Below are positions 18,542-26,635 of a DNA stretch of 64,000 bases, in pieces. The position numbers and the translations under genes were made by a program. Source of the stretch: Roseivivax halotolerans (GTDB taxonomy: Bacteria; Pseudomonadota; Alphaproteobacteria; Rhodobacterales; Rhodobacteraceae); contig NZ_FOXV01000007.1 of the NCBI RefSeq assembly GCF_900115815.1, positions 124,001-188,000 of the forward strand, written 5' to 3'. The notes under the pieces are model-generated. The model had not been told where the DNA came from. It did not search any database and saw nothing but the letters and a program-made list of their open reading frames with translations. The stretch's first letter is position 1, and every line of letters begins with the position of its first letter.

Positions 18542-19732
18542 ATGAATGACGTCGTTCTGACCGAAACCAAGGATCAGCCGCTCTGGTTCACCGCTTCCGT
18601 GATCGGCGCGGCGGGAGCCTTCTTCGGGCTCTTCGTCGGCACCGCGCAGGGCTCTGGGCTTGGCGGCGTGATCGTCGGCTTCCTGATCGCTGCCGCGCTC
18701 GGCGTCGCGGCGATCAAGCTCCTGGGCACGGAAATGGAGAAGACCTTCAAATATGGTCTGATCGCAATCTTCCTCGTCGCGGGCTTCGCCTTCGGCGGCC
18801 TCGCCGGCCTCATCGTCATGGGGCTCTTCGCGTGGTTCCTCGGCTGGTTCATCTACTGGATCGGCCGGCAACGATACCGCGAGTTCCTGCCGCCTTACCT
18901 GACCGCTCGTGAGGTCTTGTGGCATTACACCTTCCGGGTGCTCTGCGGCGCGGTGCTCGTCTTCCTCATCACCCCGATCCTCGTGGTGATGCCGCTTTCG
19001 TTCAACGCCGAGAACTTCTTCACCTTCACGCCCGAGATGCTGCGCCTCGATCCTGACGGCTACAGCCTCAGGCATTACCGCGACTTCCTGACTAACCCCG
19101 AATGGACGAACGCGGTCTGGAACTCGGTCCGGGTGGCCCCCGTCTCCACACTGATCGCGGTGACGCTGGGCACGCTCGCGGCGATCGGCCTCAGCCAGAG
19201 CCACGTTCCCGGACGGCAAGCGATCATGGCGATTCTGATCTCGCCGATGATCGTGCCGCTCATCATCTCGGCGACGGGGATGTACTTCTTCTATTCGAAG
19301 ATCGGCATCGTCGGCACCTATTGGGGCGTCGTGCTCGCCCATGCGGTGCTCGGCATTCCCTTCGTCATCATCACTGTGACTGCGACGCTCGTCGGTTTCG
19401 ACAAGTCGCTGGTGCGCGCCTCTGCCAATCTTGGCGCGAACCCGGTGCGGACGTTCTTCAAGGTGCAGATGCCGCTTATCCTGCCCGGCGTGATCTCCGG
19501 CGGTCTTTTCGCCTTCATCACGTCCTTCGACGAGGTGGTGGTGGTGATCTTCATCGGCTCGGCCGAGCTGCAGACGCTGCCCTGGCAGATGTTCACGGGC
19601 CTGCGGGAACAGATCTCTCCGACGATCCTCGCCGCGGCGACGATCCTCGTCTGTATCTCCATCGCGCTTCTGTCGACGGTCGAGATCCTGCGGCGTCGGT
19701 CGGAGAAACTGCGCGGGCTGAGCCCAAGCTGA
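18542..19732 (+). CDS. ABC importer permease, PotC type with extra N-terminal membrane segments
   Basis: The 396-residue inner-membrane subunit has an N-terminal block (residues 1-110) with three or four additional hydrophobic segments rich in Gly/Ala. The canonical six-TM permease core begins near 135 (VLVFLITPILVVMPLSF). The EAA loop is ASANLGANPVRTFFKVQMP near residue 295. Typical PotC proteins are about 260-280 residues, so the N-terminal block is an addition. It is 1 bp from the App1-like gene that follows. Confidence 0.9.
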   Translation: MNDVVLTETKDQPLWFTASVIGAAGAFFGLFVGTAQGSGLGGVIVGFLIAAALGVAAIKLLGTEMEKTFKYGLIAIFLVAGFAFGGLAGLIVMGLFAWFLGWFIYWIGRQRYREFLPPYLTAREVLWHYTFRVLCGAVLVFLITPILVVMPLSFNAENFFTFTPEMLRLDPDGYSLRHYRDFLTNPEWTNAVWNSVRVAPVSTLIAVTLGTLAAIGLSQSHVPGRQAIMAILISPMIVPLIISATGMYFFYSKIGIVGTYWGVVLAHAVLGIPFVIITVTATLVGFDKSLVRASANLGANPVRTFFKVQMPLILPGVISGGLFAFITSFDEVVVVIFIGSAELQTLPWQMFTGLREQISPTILAAATILVCISIALLSTVEILRRRSEKLRGLSPS

Positions 19733-19733
19733 C

Positions 19734-20711
19734 ATGGCGAAGGCAGCGCTCGCGAGGGTTCTTTACCCGGTCGAGCGCTGGCTCGACCGCCTCCGCCCCA
19801 AGCGGCGGACGGATAACCTCGTCATCGACCCCTATCTCGGCTACGCGACGGCCTCGGAGATCATACTCCGGGGCCGCGTCCTGACGGCCCTTCGGCGGAC
19901 CAATCCGTCGCCCGAAGGGTCGTGGTGGACGAACCTTCGGCAGATGCTGTCGCTGTTCCTGACCCGCGAGGTCGCCGACATCTGCGTCACCGCTGGCGGG
20001 ACCGAAGCCCGCACCGACGAGGAGGGCTATTTCGACCTGCATCTTCCGCGCGAGGATGCCGCTGCGGGCTGGGTATCGGTGCCTGTCACGGTCGAGGACG
20101 GCGAGTCGCGCGAACTGGAAGCCCTCGTTCCGCCGCATGATCCACCCTTCGCGGTGATCTCCGATATCGACGACACGGTGCTCCAAACGGGGGCCTATTC
20201 GCTTCTTCGCAACCTGTGGACGTCGCTGACCGGCAATGCGCTGACCCGCCACATCTTTCCCGATGCCGTCGCCTTGGTGCGCGGGTTCGAGGCAGCGGGC
20301 GCGCCGGTCTTCTTCGTCTCGTCCTCGCCGTGGAACCTGCACTTCTTCCTGCGCCGCATCTTCGAGCGGCACCATATGCCAAAGGCGCCGATGTTCCTGC
20401 GCGACCTCGGACTGTCGCGCACGCAGTTCATCTCGGGCACGCATGGCGACCACAAGGGCGGCTCCATCGACGTGCTGCTGGCCGCCCTGCCGGAGACGCC
20501 GTTCGTTCTGGTCGGCGATACCGGCCAGCACGATCCGCAGGTCTATCTCGACGCCGCGAAGCGACATCCGGGCCGCATTACCCGCGTGATCCTCCGCGAG
20601 CCGGGCAAAGGCGCGGGTGCCAAGGACAAGGCGGCGATGAAGGCGCTGGAAGCGATCGACGTGCGGGTGGAAAGCGCCCGGGATTTCTCGAAGATCTCGC
20701 CGGTCGGTTAA
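19734..20711 (+). CDS. App1-family (DUF2183) phosphatidate phosphatase-like protein
   Basis: The 325-residue protein has the App1 catalytic motif SDIDDTVLQT (DxDxT, about 142-151) and the HAD-like later motifs VSSSPWN, GDHKGG and VGDTGQHD. The yeast homologue App1 dephosphorylates phosphatidate. Bacterial members have uncharacterised substrates. There is no signal peptide or clear TM segment. The ATG is 1 bp after the permease stop, so it is probably the last gene of the importer operon. Its stop overlaps the convergent TSUP stop in TTAA. Confidence 0.85.
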   Translation: MAKAALARVLYPVERWLDRLRPKRRTDNLVIDPYLGYATASEIILRGRVLTALRRTNPSPEGSWWTNLRQMLSLFLTREVADICVTAGGTEARTDEEGYFDLHLPREDAAAGWVSVPVTVEDGESRELEALVPPHDPPFAVISDIDDTVLQTGAYSLLRNLWTSLTGNALTRHIFPDAVALVRGFEAAGAPVFFVSSSPWNLHFFLRRIFERHHMPKAPMFLRDLGLSRTQFISGTHGDHKGGSIDVLLAALPETPFVLVGDTGQHDPQVYLDAAKRHPGRITRVILREPGKGAGAKDKAAMKALEAIDVRVESARDFSKISPVG

Positions 20712-21541
20712 AACGCGGAGACGAGGTCCGATCCCATCCGGATCGCTGTTGCCAGGAGGAACAACCCGAAAGCGAGCCGCAAGGCGCGGCGCGGGATGGC
20801 ATGGGCGATCATCACCCCGACCCGTGCGAAGGTGGTCGAAAGCGGGATGATCACCGCGGCAAGAAAGAGGTTCACATAGCCCAGTGAGAAGGGCGGCAGG
20901 CCCTCGGCGCCGAACCCGGTGGCGGCGTAGATCAGCGCGCCGGGAAGGCCGATGATGAAGCCGATCGCGGCCGAGGTGCCGACCGCCTTGCGGATGTCGT
21001 AGCCGAGAAAGCTTAGGAGGGGGACGCAGACCGTGCCGCCGCCGATCCCCATCATCGCCGAGATTGCCCCGGCGACAACGCCGAGCCCAGCCCAGACCGG
21101 GCGTGAGAAGCTGCGCGGATTGGGCTCGGGGTTCGGGCTTCGCAGGATCATGTCAGCCGCCACGGCGAGCGCGACGACCGTGAAGACGGCGATCAGGGCA
21201 TAGCCCGACACGACCCCGCCCAGAATGCCGCCGATGACCACGCCAACGAGGATCGCCAGGGCCCAGAGCTTCAGCACCGAGAAGTCGATCGAGCCCTTCT
21301 TGTAATGCCCCCAGCCAGAGGAGAGCGAGGTGAAGACGATGGTCGCAAGCGAGGTGCCGACGGCCACCTGCATGATCAGCGCGGGGTCCATGTCGGTCAG
21401 TGACAACGCGATATAGAGCGCAGGGACAATGACGATGCCGCCGCCGACGCCGAGTAGGCCCGCGAGCACGCCGCCAACGACCCCGGCCCCGGCCGCGACG
21501 CCTGCCAGCGTCAGAAGCGTTGTCATGTCGAGACCGTCCAT
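20708..21541 (-). CDS. TSUP-family sulfite/sulfonate exporter-like permease (TauE/SafE)
   Basis: The 277-residue integral membrane protein has about eight hydrophobic helices, with the TSUP pattern GLLGVGGGIVIVPAL (about 28-42) and a second copy MGIGGGTVCVPLL in the second half. Members export sulfite, sulfoacetate and related anions. The ATG at 21541 has AGAGGT seven bases upstream. It lies downstream of ilvE behind a terminator, so it may depend on read-through or its own weak promoter. Confidence 0.9.
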   Translation of the reverse strand: MDGLDMTTLLTLAGVAAGAGVVGGVLAGLLGVGGGIVIVPALYIALSLTDMDPALIMQVAVGTSLATIVFTSLSSGWGHYKKGSIDFSVLKLWALAILVGVVIGGILGGVVSGYALIAVFTVVALAVAADMILRSPNPEPNPRSFSRPVWAGLGVVAGAISAMMGIGGGTVCVPLLSFLGYDIRKAVGTSAAIGFIIGLPGALIYAATGFGAEGLPPFSLGYVNLFLAAVIIPLSTTFARVGVMIAHAIPRRALRLAFGLFLLATAIRMGSDLVSAF

Positions 21542-21562
21542 GCGTGACCTCTTGCTCTCAAG

Positions 21563-21591
21563 AAAAAATGCCCGCGCGAAATGGCGCGGGC
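21563..21591 (-). terminator. Rho-independent terminator of ilvE
   Basis: A perfect 8-bp stem (21570-21577 with 21584-21591, 6-nt loop) is followed on the minus strand by a T6 run (the A6 at 21563-21568). It lies between the ilvE stop and the TSUP start on the same strand, so it caps ilvE and lies in the TSUP 5' leader. Confidence 0.88.
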
Positions 21592-21639
21592 TGGGCCGGT
21601 GCCGACCCTAGGCCGGGGGCACCCGGAAAGACAAGGCGC

Positions 21640-22509
21640 TCAGGAGCGCACCTTGTCCTCGTAGGCCTGCGCGATCTCGCGGGTGATGCCGCCGACCTCG
21701 AAGGTGTAGTCGCCGATCTGGCCGACAGGCGTGACTTCAGCGGCGGTGCCAGTGAGCCAGCATTGCTCGAAGCTCTCGAGTTCCTCGGGCATGATGTGCC
21801 GCTCGTGCACCTTGATCTGGCGCTCTTTCAGCATCCCGATCACTGTCTGCCGCGTGAGGCCGTTGAGGAAGCAGTCGGGATCGGGCGTGTGTACCTCGCC
21901 ATCCTTCACGAAGAAGATGTTTGCGCCGGTCGCTTCTGCGACGTAGCCGCGGTAATCCATGAAGAGCGCGTCCGAGCAGCCCTTGGCCTCGGCGGCATGC
22001 TTGGACGTCGTACAGATCATGTAGAGACCGGCGGCCTTGGCATGAACCGGGATCGTCTCGGGCGAGGGGCGCTTCCACTTCGAGATATCGAGCTTGGCGC
22101 CCTTCATCTTCGCGTCGCCGTAATAGCTGCCCCATTCCCACGCCGCGATGGCAAGGCGGACGGGGTTCCGCGCGGAGGCGACACCCATATCCTCGCCGGC
22201 ACCGCGCCATGCGACAGCACGCACGTAAGCGTCCGTCAGGCCGTTTGCCTTAAGCACCTCGGCCTTGGCGGTCTCGATCTGGTCGACGGAGAACGGAATG
22301 TCGAAATCGAGGCAACTGGCGGAGTAGTGAAGCCGTTCCGAATGGTCCCGGCTGAGGAAGATCTTGCCGTTATAGGCCCGTTCGCCTTCGAACACCGAAC
22401 TGGCATAGTGCAGCCCGTGCGTCAGCACATGCACATTCGCCTCGCGCCAATCCACCATCCGACCATCCAGCCAGATCTTACCGTCGCGGTCGTCATAACC
22501 TCCGGCCAT
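21640..22509 (-). CDS. ilvE: Branched-chain amino-acid aminotransferase
   Basis: The 289-residue fold-type IV PLP enzyme makes the last step in Val/Leu/Ile synthesis and the first in their breakdown, using glutamate/2-oxoglutarate. The PLP-binding Lys158 lies in IPVHAKAAGLY. Other motifs are HGLHYASSVFEGERAY near the start and LTGTAAEVTPV near the end. The frame opens 27 bp earlier, but the ATG at 22509 has a GAGGAG site at ideal spacing. It is divergent from petP and terminated before the TSUP gene. Confidence 0.95.
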   Translation of the reverse strand: MAGGYDDRDGKIWLDGRMVDWREANVHVLTHGLHYASSVFEGERAYNGKIFLSRDHSERLHYSASCLDFDIPFSVDQIETAKAEVLKANGLTDAYVRAVAWRGAGEDMGVASARNPVRLAIAAWEWGSYYGDAKMKGAKLDISKWKRPSPETIPVHAKAAGLYMICTTSKHAAEAKGCSDALFMDYRGYVAEATGANIFFVKDGEVHTPDPDCFLNGLTRQTVIGMLKERQIKVHERHIMPEELESFEQCWLTGTAAEVTPVGQIGDYTFEVGGITREIAQAYEDKVRS

Positions 22510-22561
22510 CGCGAGACTCCTCATTCGCGTTTTCATTTGTTGCGTGGGATACGTCCGGTTC

Positions 22562-22657
22562 GGACATAAAGTGTCCCAAAATCTGCGAGTCGCTACCAGT
22601 TCATGGTTGGAATGTCAACAAGACTGACTTAATGTCCTGAAAAAGACTTGAGGGACA
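22562..22657 (+). promoter_or_regulatory. Candidate petP promoter with repeated GGACA/TGTCC half-sites
   Basis: GGACATAAAGTGTCC at 22562-22576 is an inverted repeat of GGACA/TGTCC. A second pair (TGTCC at 22633-22637 and GGACA at 22653-22657) brackets the likely start region of petP. TTGGAA at 22607-22612 and TAATGT at 22630-22635 have 17-bp spacing and look like a sigma70-type promoter toward petP. The second TGTCC overlaps its -10. The palindrome spacing is suitable for MarR-family autoregulation by PetP (inference). Confidence 0.4.
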
Positions 22658-22660
22658 CAC

Positions 22661-23173
22661 ATGGCCGATCAGGACCACGCCTCACCGGCCGGCGGGGAGA
22701 CGCTTCTCTTTCTGACGGACGAACAGCTTCGTCAGGGCATCGAGGCGATGTTCTTTGCCTATCGTGGCTTCACCGCCGACCCGGACATGATCCTTGCCGA
22801 TTACGATTACGGTCGCGCGCATCACCGGGCGCTGCATTTCATCAACGGGGCCCCCGGAACGAACGTCAACAACCTGCTCGCCATCCTCGGTGTTACAAAA
22901 CAATCGCTTAACCGTGTCTTGCGCACTCTGATCGGAGACGGTCTTGTTGAAAGCCGGGTAGGCCGGTCGGACAAGCGCGAGCGGCATCTCTACCTGACCG
23001 AGAAGGGAGCGGCCCTCGAACGGGCCTTGTCGGACGCGCAGCGCGCGCGGATGCGCAAGGCTTACCGGGATGCCGGGCCCGAGGCGGTGGCGGGGTTCAA
23101 ACGCGTTCTTGAGGCGATGATGGATCCCGAGATGCGGCGCAGATATCATGCGCTCAGGGAGGGAAGGGGATGA
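22661..23173 (+). CDS. petP: MarR-family regulator PetP
   Basis: The 170-residue winged-helix protein has the MarR core: NVNNLLAILGVTKQSLNRVLRTLIGDGLVESR (about 65-100, split into recognition helix and wing) and a dimerisation helix at the C-terminus. In Rhodobacter capsulatus the petP-petR pair is linked to control of bc1 complex and growth. Its stop overlaps the petR start (ATGA), so the two are made together. The ATG at 22661 follows a GAGGGA site. Confidence 0.9.
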   Translation: MADQDHASPAGGETLLFLTDEQLRQGIEAMFFAYRGFTADPDMILADYDYGRAHHRALHFINGAPGTNVNNLLAILGVTKQSLNRVLRTLIGDGLVESRVGRSDKRERHLYLTEKGAALERALSDAQRARMRKAYRDAGPEAVAGFKRVLEAMMDPEMRRRYHALREGRG

Positions 23174-23871
23174 GCGATCCAGACGCACATCTGCTGATCG
23201 TCGATGACGACGAACGCATACGCGGGTTGTTGCAGAAGTTTCTCGTACGCCACGGGTTTCTCGTAAGCGCGGCGCGCGATGCGGCCCATGCGCGACGTCT
23301 CTTGCAAGGGCTCGAATTCGACATGATCGTGCTCGACGTGATGATGCCGGGCGAAGACGGTGTGAGCCTGACGCGGCATATCCGCGAAAGCGCTCTGACG
23401 CCGATCCTGCTTCTGACCGCCAAGTCCGAGACCGAAGACAGGATTTCAGGGCTGGAGGCCGGGGCGGATGACTACCTCACCAAACCCTTCGAGCCGAAAG
23501 AACTTCTCTTGCGGATCAACGCGATCCTGCGGCGGATGCCCGAACCTGCAGCGGATGCGGCCAAGCCGAAATTCATCACGCTCGGGCCGATCCGCTACGA
23601 TATCGACCGGGGCGAGATGTGGCGCGGCGAGGAGGTCGTGCGGCTCACCGCCACCGAAACGCAGCTCATGCGGATCTTTGCGAAAACCCCCGGCGAGGCG
23701 CTGACCCGATCGCAACTGGTCGAAGACCTCGGCCGCGACAAGGGCCAGGCGCAGGAGCGCGCGGTCGACGTGCAGATCACGCGGCTCCGCCGGAAGATCG
23801 AGGTCAATCCGAAAGAGCCGCGCTATCTGCAGACCGTGCGGGGCGCGGGCTACATGCTCTCGCCCGACTGA
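23170..23871 (+). CDS. petR: OmpR-type response regulator PetR
   Basis: The 233-residue regulator has a receiver domain (about 5-120) with the phospho-acceptor Asp56 (VLDVMMPGEDG), the acidic pair DDD near 13-15 and Lys in LTKPFEP near 105. A C-terminal winged-helix domain (about 135-230) ends RYLQTVRGAGYML. It is co-translated with PetP. No sensor kinase is encoded nearby, so its phosphodonor is elsewhere or it acts unphosphorylated. The stop is 3 bp from the convergent phhB stop. Confidence 0.93.
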   Translation: MSDPDAHLLIVDDDERIRGLLQKFLVRHGFLVSAARDAAHARRLLQGLEFDMIVLDVMMPGEDGVSLTRHIRESALTPILLLTAKSETEDRISGLEAGADDYLTKPFEPKELLLRINAILRRMPEPAADAAKPKFITLGPIRYDIDRGEMWRGEEVVRLTATETQLMRIFAKTPGEALTRSQLVEDLGRDKGQAQERAVDVQITRLRRKIEVNPKEPRYLQTVRGAGYMLSPD

Positions 23872-23874
23872 GGC

Positions 23875-24153
23875 TCAGAGCTTGTCCATCGCCTGTGCGA
23901 GGTCGGTGTCGCGGTCGGTCAGTCCGCCCACGTCATGGCTTGTCAGCGTGACGGTCACGCTGTTGTAGACATTGGACCATTCGGGGTGATGGTCCATCTT
24001 CTCGGCATGCATCGCCGCTTTCGACATCCAGCCGAACGCGCCCACGAAATCCTCGAACTTGAAGGTCTTGGTGATGCCCTTGCCGTCATCGGTCTTGGAC
24101 CATCCGGCGTCGAGCACGGGCTTGAGATCGGCGTCGCTGAGTGTGTCGGTCAT
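23875..24153 (-). CDS. phhB: Pterin-4a-carbinolamine dehydratase
   Basis: The 92-residue protein matches the PCD family: DHHPEW at 54-59 (catalytic His55/His56, Pro57, Glu58, Trp59), [14 protein letters not shown] near 69-82 and AMDKL at the end. It dehydrates 4a-hydroxytetrahydrobiopterin and can act in pterin recycling. No phenylalanine hydroxylase is adjacent. The start overlaps the stop of the GNAT gene upstream (ATGA), so it is the last gene of a long operon on this strand. Confidence 0.95.
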   Translation of the reverse strand: MTDTLSDADLKPVLDAGWSKTDDGKGITKTFKFEDFVGAFGWMSKAAMHAEKMDHHPEWSNVYNSVTVTLTSHDVGGLTDRDTDLAQAMDKL

Positions 24154-25349
24154 TCCTGCTCCTCTGGGTTGGCTTTGCGGAACGGGCCGTAGGAGGTGAG
24201 CACTTCGATATCCTCCTCAATGGCCCGGCGCTCTGCCTCAAGGTAATTCGCGACAGCGCCCGAGAAACCCTCGTCGGCAATCCAGTGCAAGGAATGCGTC
24301 TCGGTCGGCATGTAGCCGCGGGCGAGCTTGTGCTCGCCCTGCGCGCCCGCTTCGACGGTGGCGAGGCCATGCGCGATGGCATAGTCGATGGCTTGGTAGT
24401 AGCACGCCTCGAAATGCAGGCAGGGGTGGTGTTCGGTGCAGCCCCAATACCGGCCATAGAGCGCATCGCGACCGATAAAATTGAGCGCGCCGGCGACGTA
24501 GCGCCCCTCGCGCTCGGCCAGAACCAGCATCACGTCCTCGCGCATCGTTTCCTGTACAAGGTCGAAGAAGGCGCGCGTTAGGTAGGGCGTGCCCCATTTC
24601 CGCGCGCCGGTATCCTGGTAGAACTGCCAGAAGGCATCCCAATGCTCGGGCCGCAGGTCATCGCCGGAAATCTGGTGGATAGTGCCGCCGAAGTCCTGCG
24701 CCTGCCGCCGCTCTTTCCGCATGGTTTTGCGCTTGCGCGAGGAGAGCGAGCCCAGGAAATCGTCGAAACTCTCATAACCGTCGTTCCGCCAGTGGAATTG
24801 CTGGGTCACGCGGTGCAGCAGTCCCATCTCCGCGCCGCGCAGAGCCTCGTCTTCGGTGCAGAAGGTGACGTGCAGAGAGGACAGCCGGTTCTCCGCGCCG
24901 ATCTGGATCGCACCCTGAAGAAGCGCACCGAAGCCCACCTCTTCCATGCCCGGCCGCGTCAGAAGCCTCCGTCCCGTCGCGGGAGTGAACGGCACGGCGA
25001 TCTGTAGCTTGGGATAGTAGCGCCCGCCCGCGCGCTCATAGGCATGGGCCCAGTTGTGGTCGAAGATGTATTCGCCCTGGCTGTGCCCCTTGGCATAAAG
25101 CGGGGCGACCGCGATCACCTGCCCGTCGATTTCGGCGACAAGATAACGCGGATCCCAGCCCGTCCCGGTGCCGACGGAACCCGATTGCTCCAGCGCATAA
25201 AGAAAACGATGCGTCGTGAACGGATCGTTCGGCGGTCCGCCATCCGATGTCTCCGGACAGGCGCAGGCATCCCAGACCTCCGGCGCGATATCGCCGAGGC
25301 TCTGGTACAGGCTTACGGAAATGCTGCGGTCGGTCTGCCCGTCATCCAT
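24150..25349 (-). CDS. GNAT-like protein, DUF482 (peptidogalycan biosynthesis/FemAB-like) family
   Basis: The 399-residue cytoplasmic protein has the DUF482 pattern: [54 protein letters not shown] and [14 protein letters not shown]. The family has two GNAT folds, like Fem aminoacyltransferases. Its substrate is unknown. The frame opens at a TTG 9 bp earlier, but the ATG at 25349 is a better start. It is coupled to phhB downstream and follows a GDPD gene by about 50 bp. Confidence 0.88.
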   Translation of the reverse strand: MDDGQTDRSISVSLYQSLGDIAPEVWDACACPETSDGGPPNDPFTTHRFLYALEQSGSVGTGTGWDPRYLVAEIDGQVIAVAPLYAKGHSQGEYIFDHNWAHAYERAGGRYYPKLQIAVPFTPATGRRLLTRPGMEEVGFGALLQGAIQIGAENRLSSLHVTFCTEDEALRGAEMGLLHRVTQQFHWRNDGYESFDDFLGSLSSRKRKTMRKERRQAQDFGGTIHQISGDDLRPEHWDAFWQFYQDTGARKWGTPYLTRAFFDLVQETMREDVMLVLAEREGRYVAGALNFIGRDALYGRYWGCTEHHPCLHFEACYYQAIDYAIAHGLATVEAGAQGEHKLARGYMPTETHSLHWIADEGFSGAVANYLEAERRAIEEDIEVLTSYGPFRKANPEEQE

Positions 25350-25398
25350 GGCGCCCAATCCCCTTTCCGGCCAGTATCTGGCCCGACGTTCAGGTCGA

Positions 25399-26154
25399 TC
25401 AAGCGTCGTATCCCTCGAAGGTCACGTTGTCGGCAACGCTGCGGGCGTCTGCCTCCTCTTCGGGCGATCGGATCGTCCAGCACAGGATCGGCAGACCCGC
25501 GCGTTTGATCTCGGCGATCCGCGGACTTGTCAGCCCCTTTCTGTCATGGCTGACGAAACTCGCGCCGACGTTTTCAAGATCGGGGATGGCCGCAAGGCGC
25601 TCGCGGGTAGCGGCGGGAAGGATCGGCCAGTCGGATTGCAGGAAGGCGCAGGTCGTCAGGCCGCGCGGAATGTCCGGCAGAAGGTCGGCGCATCGGGCGA
25701 CGCTGTGAGGATTGAACGACATGAGCGCGACCGATCCGTCATAGTCCGCAAGCGCAGCCGCTGCGGCGTCCTCCAGAGGGCCGACATCGGGGCCCATTGC
25801 GCCGTCTTGATCCTTGATCTCGATCAGTAGTGGGGCACGCCCGTCGACAAGCGCCAGGATGTCGGCCAGCGTCGGTATCGGCTCGTCACCATAAAGGAGC
25901 GGGATCGTCGTCAGCTCCGCGCTGTCGGTCTGGCGAAGCGGGCCGCATTGCCCGGTCAGCCGCCGCAGGTCGTAATCATGAAAGACCATCGCAACGCCGT
26001 CGCGCGAGAGCTGTAGATCGAGCTCTATGCCGTAGCCCTTCGCGATGGCGGCCTCGAAGGCCGCGCGGCTATTCTCGGGCCGCGAAAGGCGCGCGTCGTG
26101 GAACCCGCGATGCGCGATCGGGCGATCGAGCAAGGCGCGCGGCAGGGGCGGCAT
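25399..26154 (-). CDS. Glycerophosphodiester phosphodiesterase-family protein
   Basis: The 251-residue TIM-barrel hydrolase has the GDPD pattern: IAHRGFHDARLSRPENSRAAF (His in AHRG, Glu in PENS; written in parts, positions 13-33), IELDLQLSRDGVAMVFHD with the metal-binding Glu/Asp pair and catalytic His, and LLIEIKDQ. It hydrolyses glycerophosphodiesters to an alcohol and glycerol-3-phosphate. There is no signal peptide, so it is cytoplasmic. It starts 3 bp after the RidA gene stop in the same operon. Confidence 0.92.
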   Translation of the reverse strand: MPPLPRALLDRPIAHRGFHDARLSRPENSRAAFEAAIAKGYGIELDLQLSRDGVAMVFHDYDLRRLTGQCGPLRQTDSAELTTIPLLYGDEPIPTLADILALVDGRAPLLIEIKDQDGAMGPDVGPLEDAAAAALADYDGSVALMSFNPHSVARCADLLPDIPRGLTTCAFLQSDWPILPAATRERLAAIPDLENVGASFVSHDRKGLTSPRIAEIKRAGLPILCWTIRSPEEEADARSVADNVTFEGYDA

Positions 26155-26157
26155 CGG

Positions 26158-26622
26158 TCAGGCGATCTCGAAGATGCCTTCGATCTCGACCGCGACGCCC
26201 ATCGGCAGGGACGCCGCCGAGACCGCCGACCGCGCGTGCGGCCCGGCCTCTCCGAAGACCGCGACCATCAGGTCGGACGCGCCGTTCACGACCTTCGGTT
26301 GATCGGTGAAATTGGCGGTGGAATTTACGAAGCCCACGAGTTTCACCACCCGTTTGACACGCCCCAGATCGCCGCTGCAGGCCGCCTTGGCCTGCGCGAT
26401 CAGCGACAGCGCGCAGCGCTCCGCCGCCTTTGCCCCGGCGGCGACATCGAGATCCTGACCGAGTTTGCCGGTGATGAGGCCGTCCGCATCCATGCTGATC
26501 TGGCCCGAGATGTGAAGAAGCGGCCCGGCCATCACGTACGGCACGTAATTCGCGGCAGGTGCGGGGGCGTCGGGCAGGCTGTGGCCAAGCTCGGCCAGGC
26601 GGGTCTCGATATCATTGGGCAT
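26158..26622 (-). CDS. RidA/YjgF-family protein
   Basis: The 154-residue protein belongs to the Rid family, whose archetype RidA hydrolyses reactive enamines/imines released by PLP enzymes to ketoacids and ammonia. Visible motifs are LLHISGQI and the C-terminal HARSAVSAASLPMGVAVEIE, where the Arg of HARS is in the place of the RidA catalytic arginine. The ATG at 26622 has GGAG eight bases upstream. It is 13 bp after the HlyD gene, so it is part of the same transcript. Which Rid subgroup it is cannot be fixed by eye. Confidence 0.88.
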   Translation of the reverse strand: MPNDIETRLAELGHSLPDAPAPAANYVPYVMAGPLLHISGQISMDADGLITGKLGQDLDVAAGAKAAERCALSLIAQAKAACSGDLGRVKRVVKLVGFVNSTANFTDQPKVVNGASDLMVAVFGEAGPHARSAVSAASLPMGVAVEIEGIFEIA

Positions 26623-26635
26623 TGGTGGTCTCCGA

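Noticed and set aside
17753-19735. A 660-codon minus-strand open frame opposite the two permeases
   Set aside because: Product is almost all charged (Asp/Arg/Glu/His), typical of the complement of hydrophobic permease codons. No start site or motif supports it.
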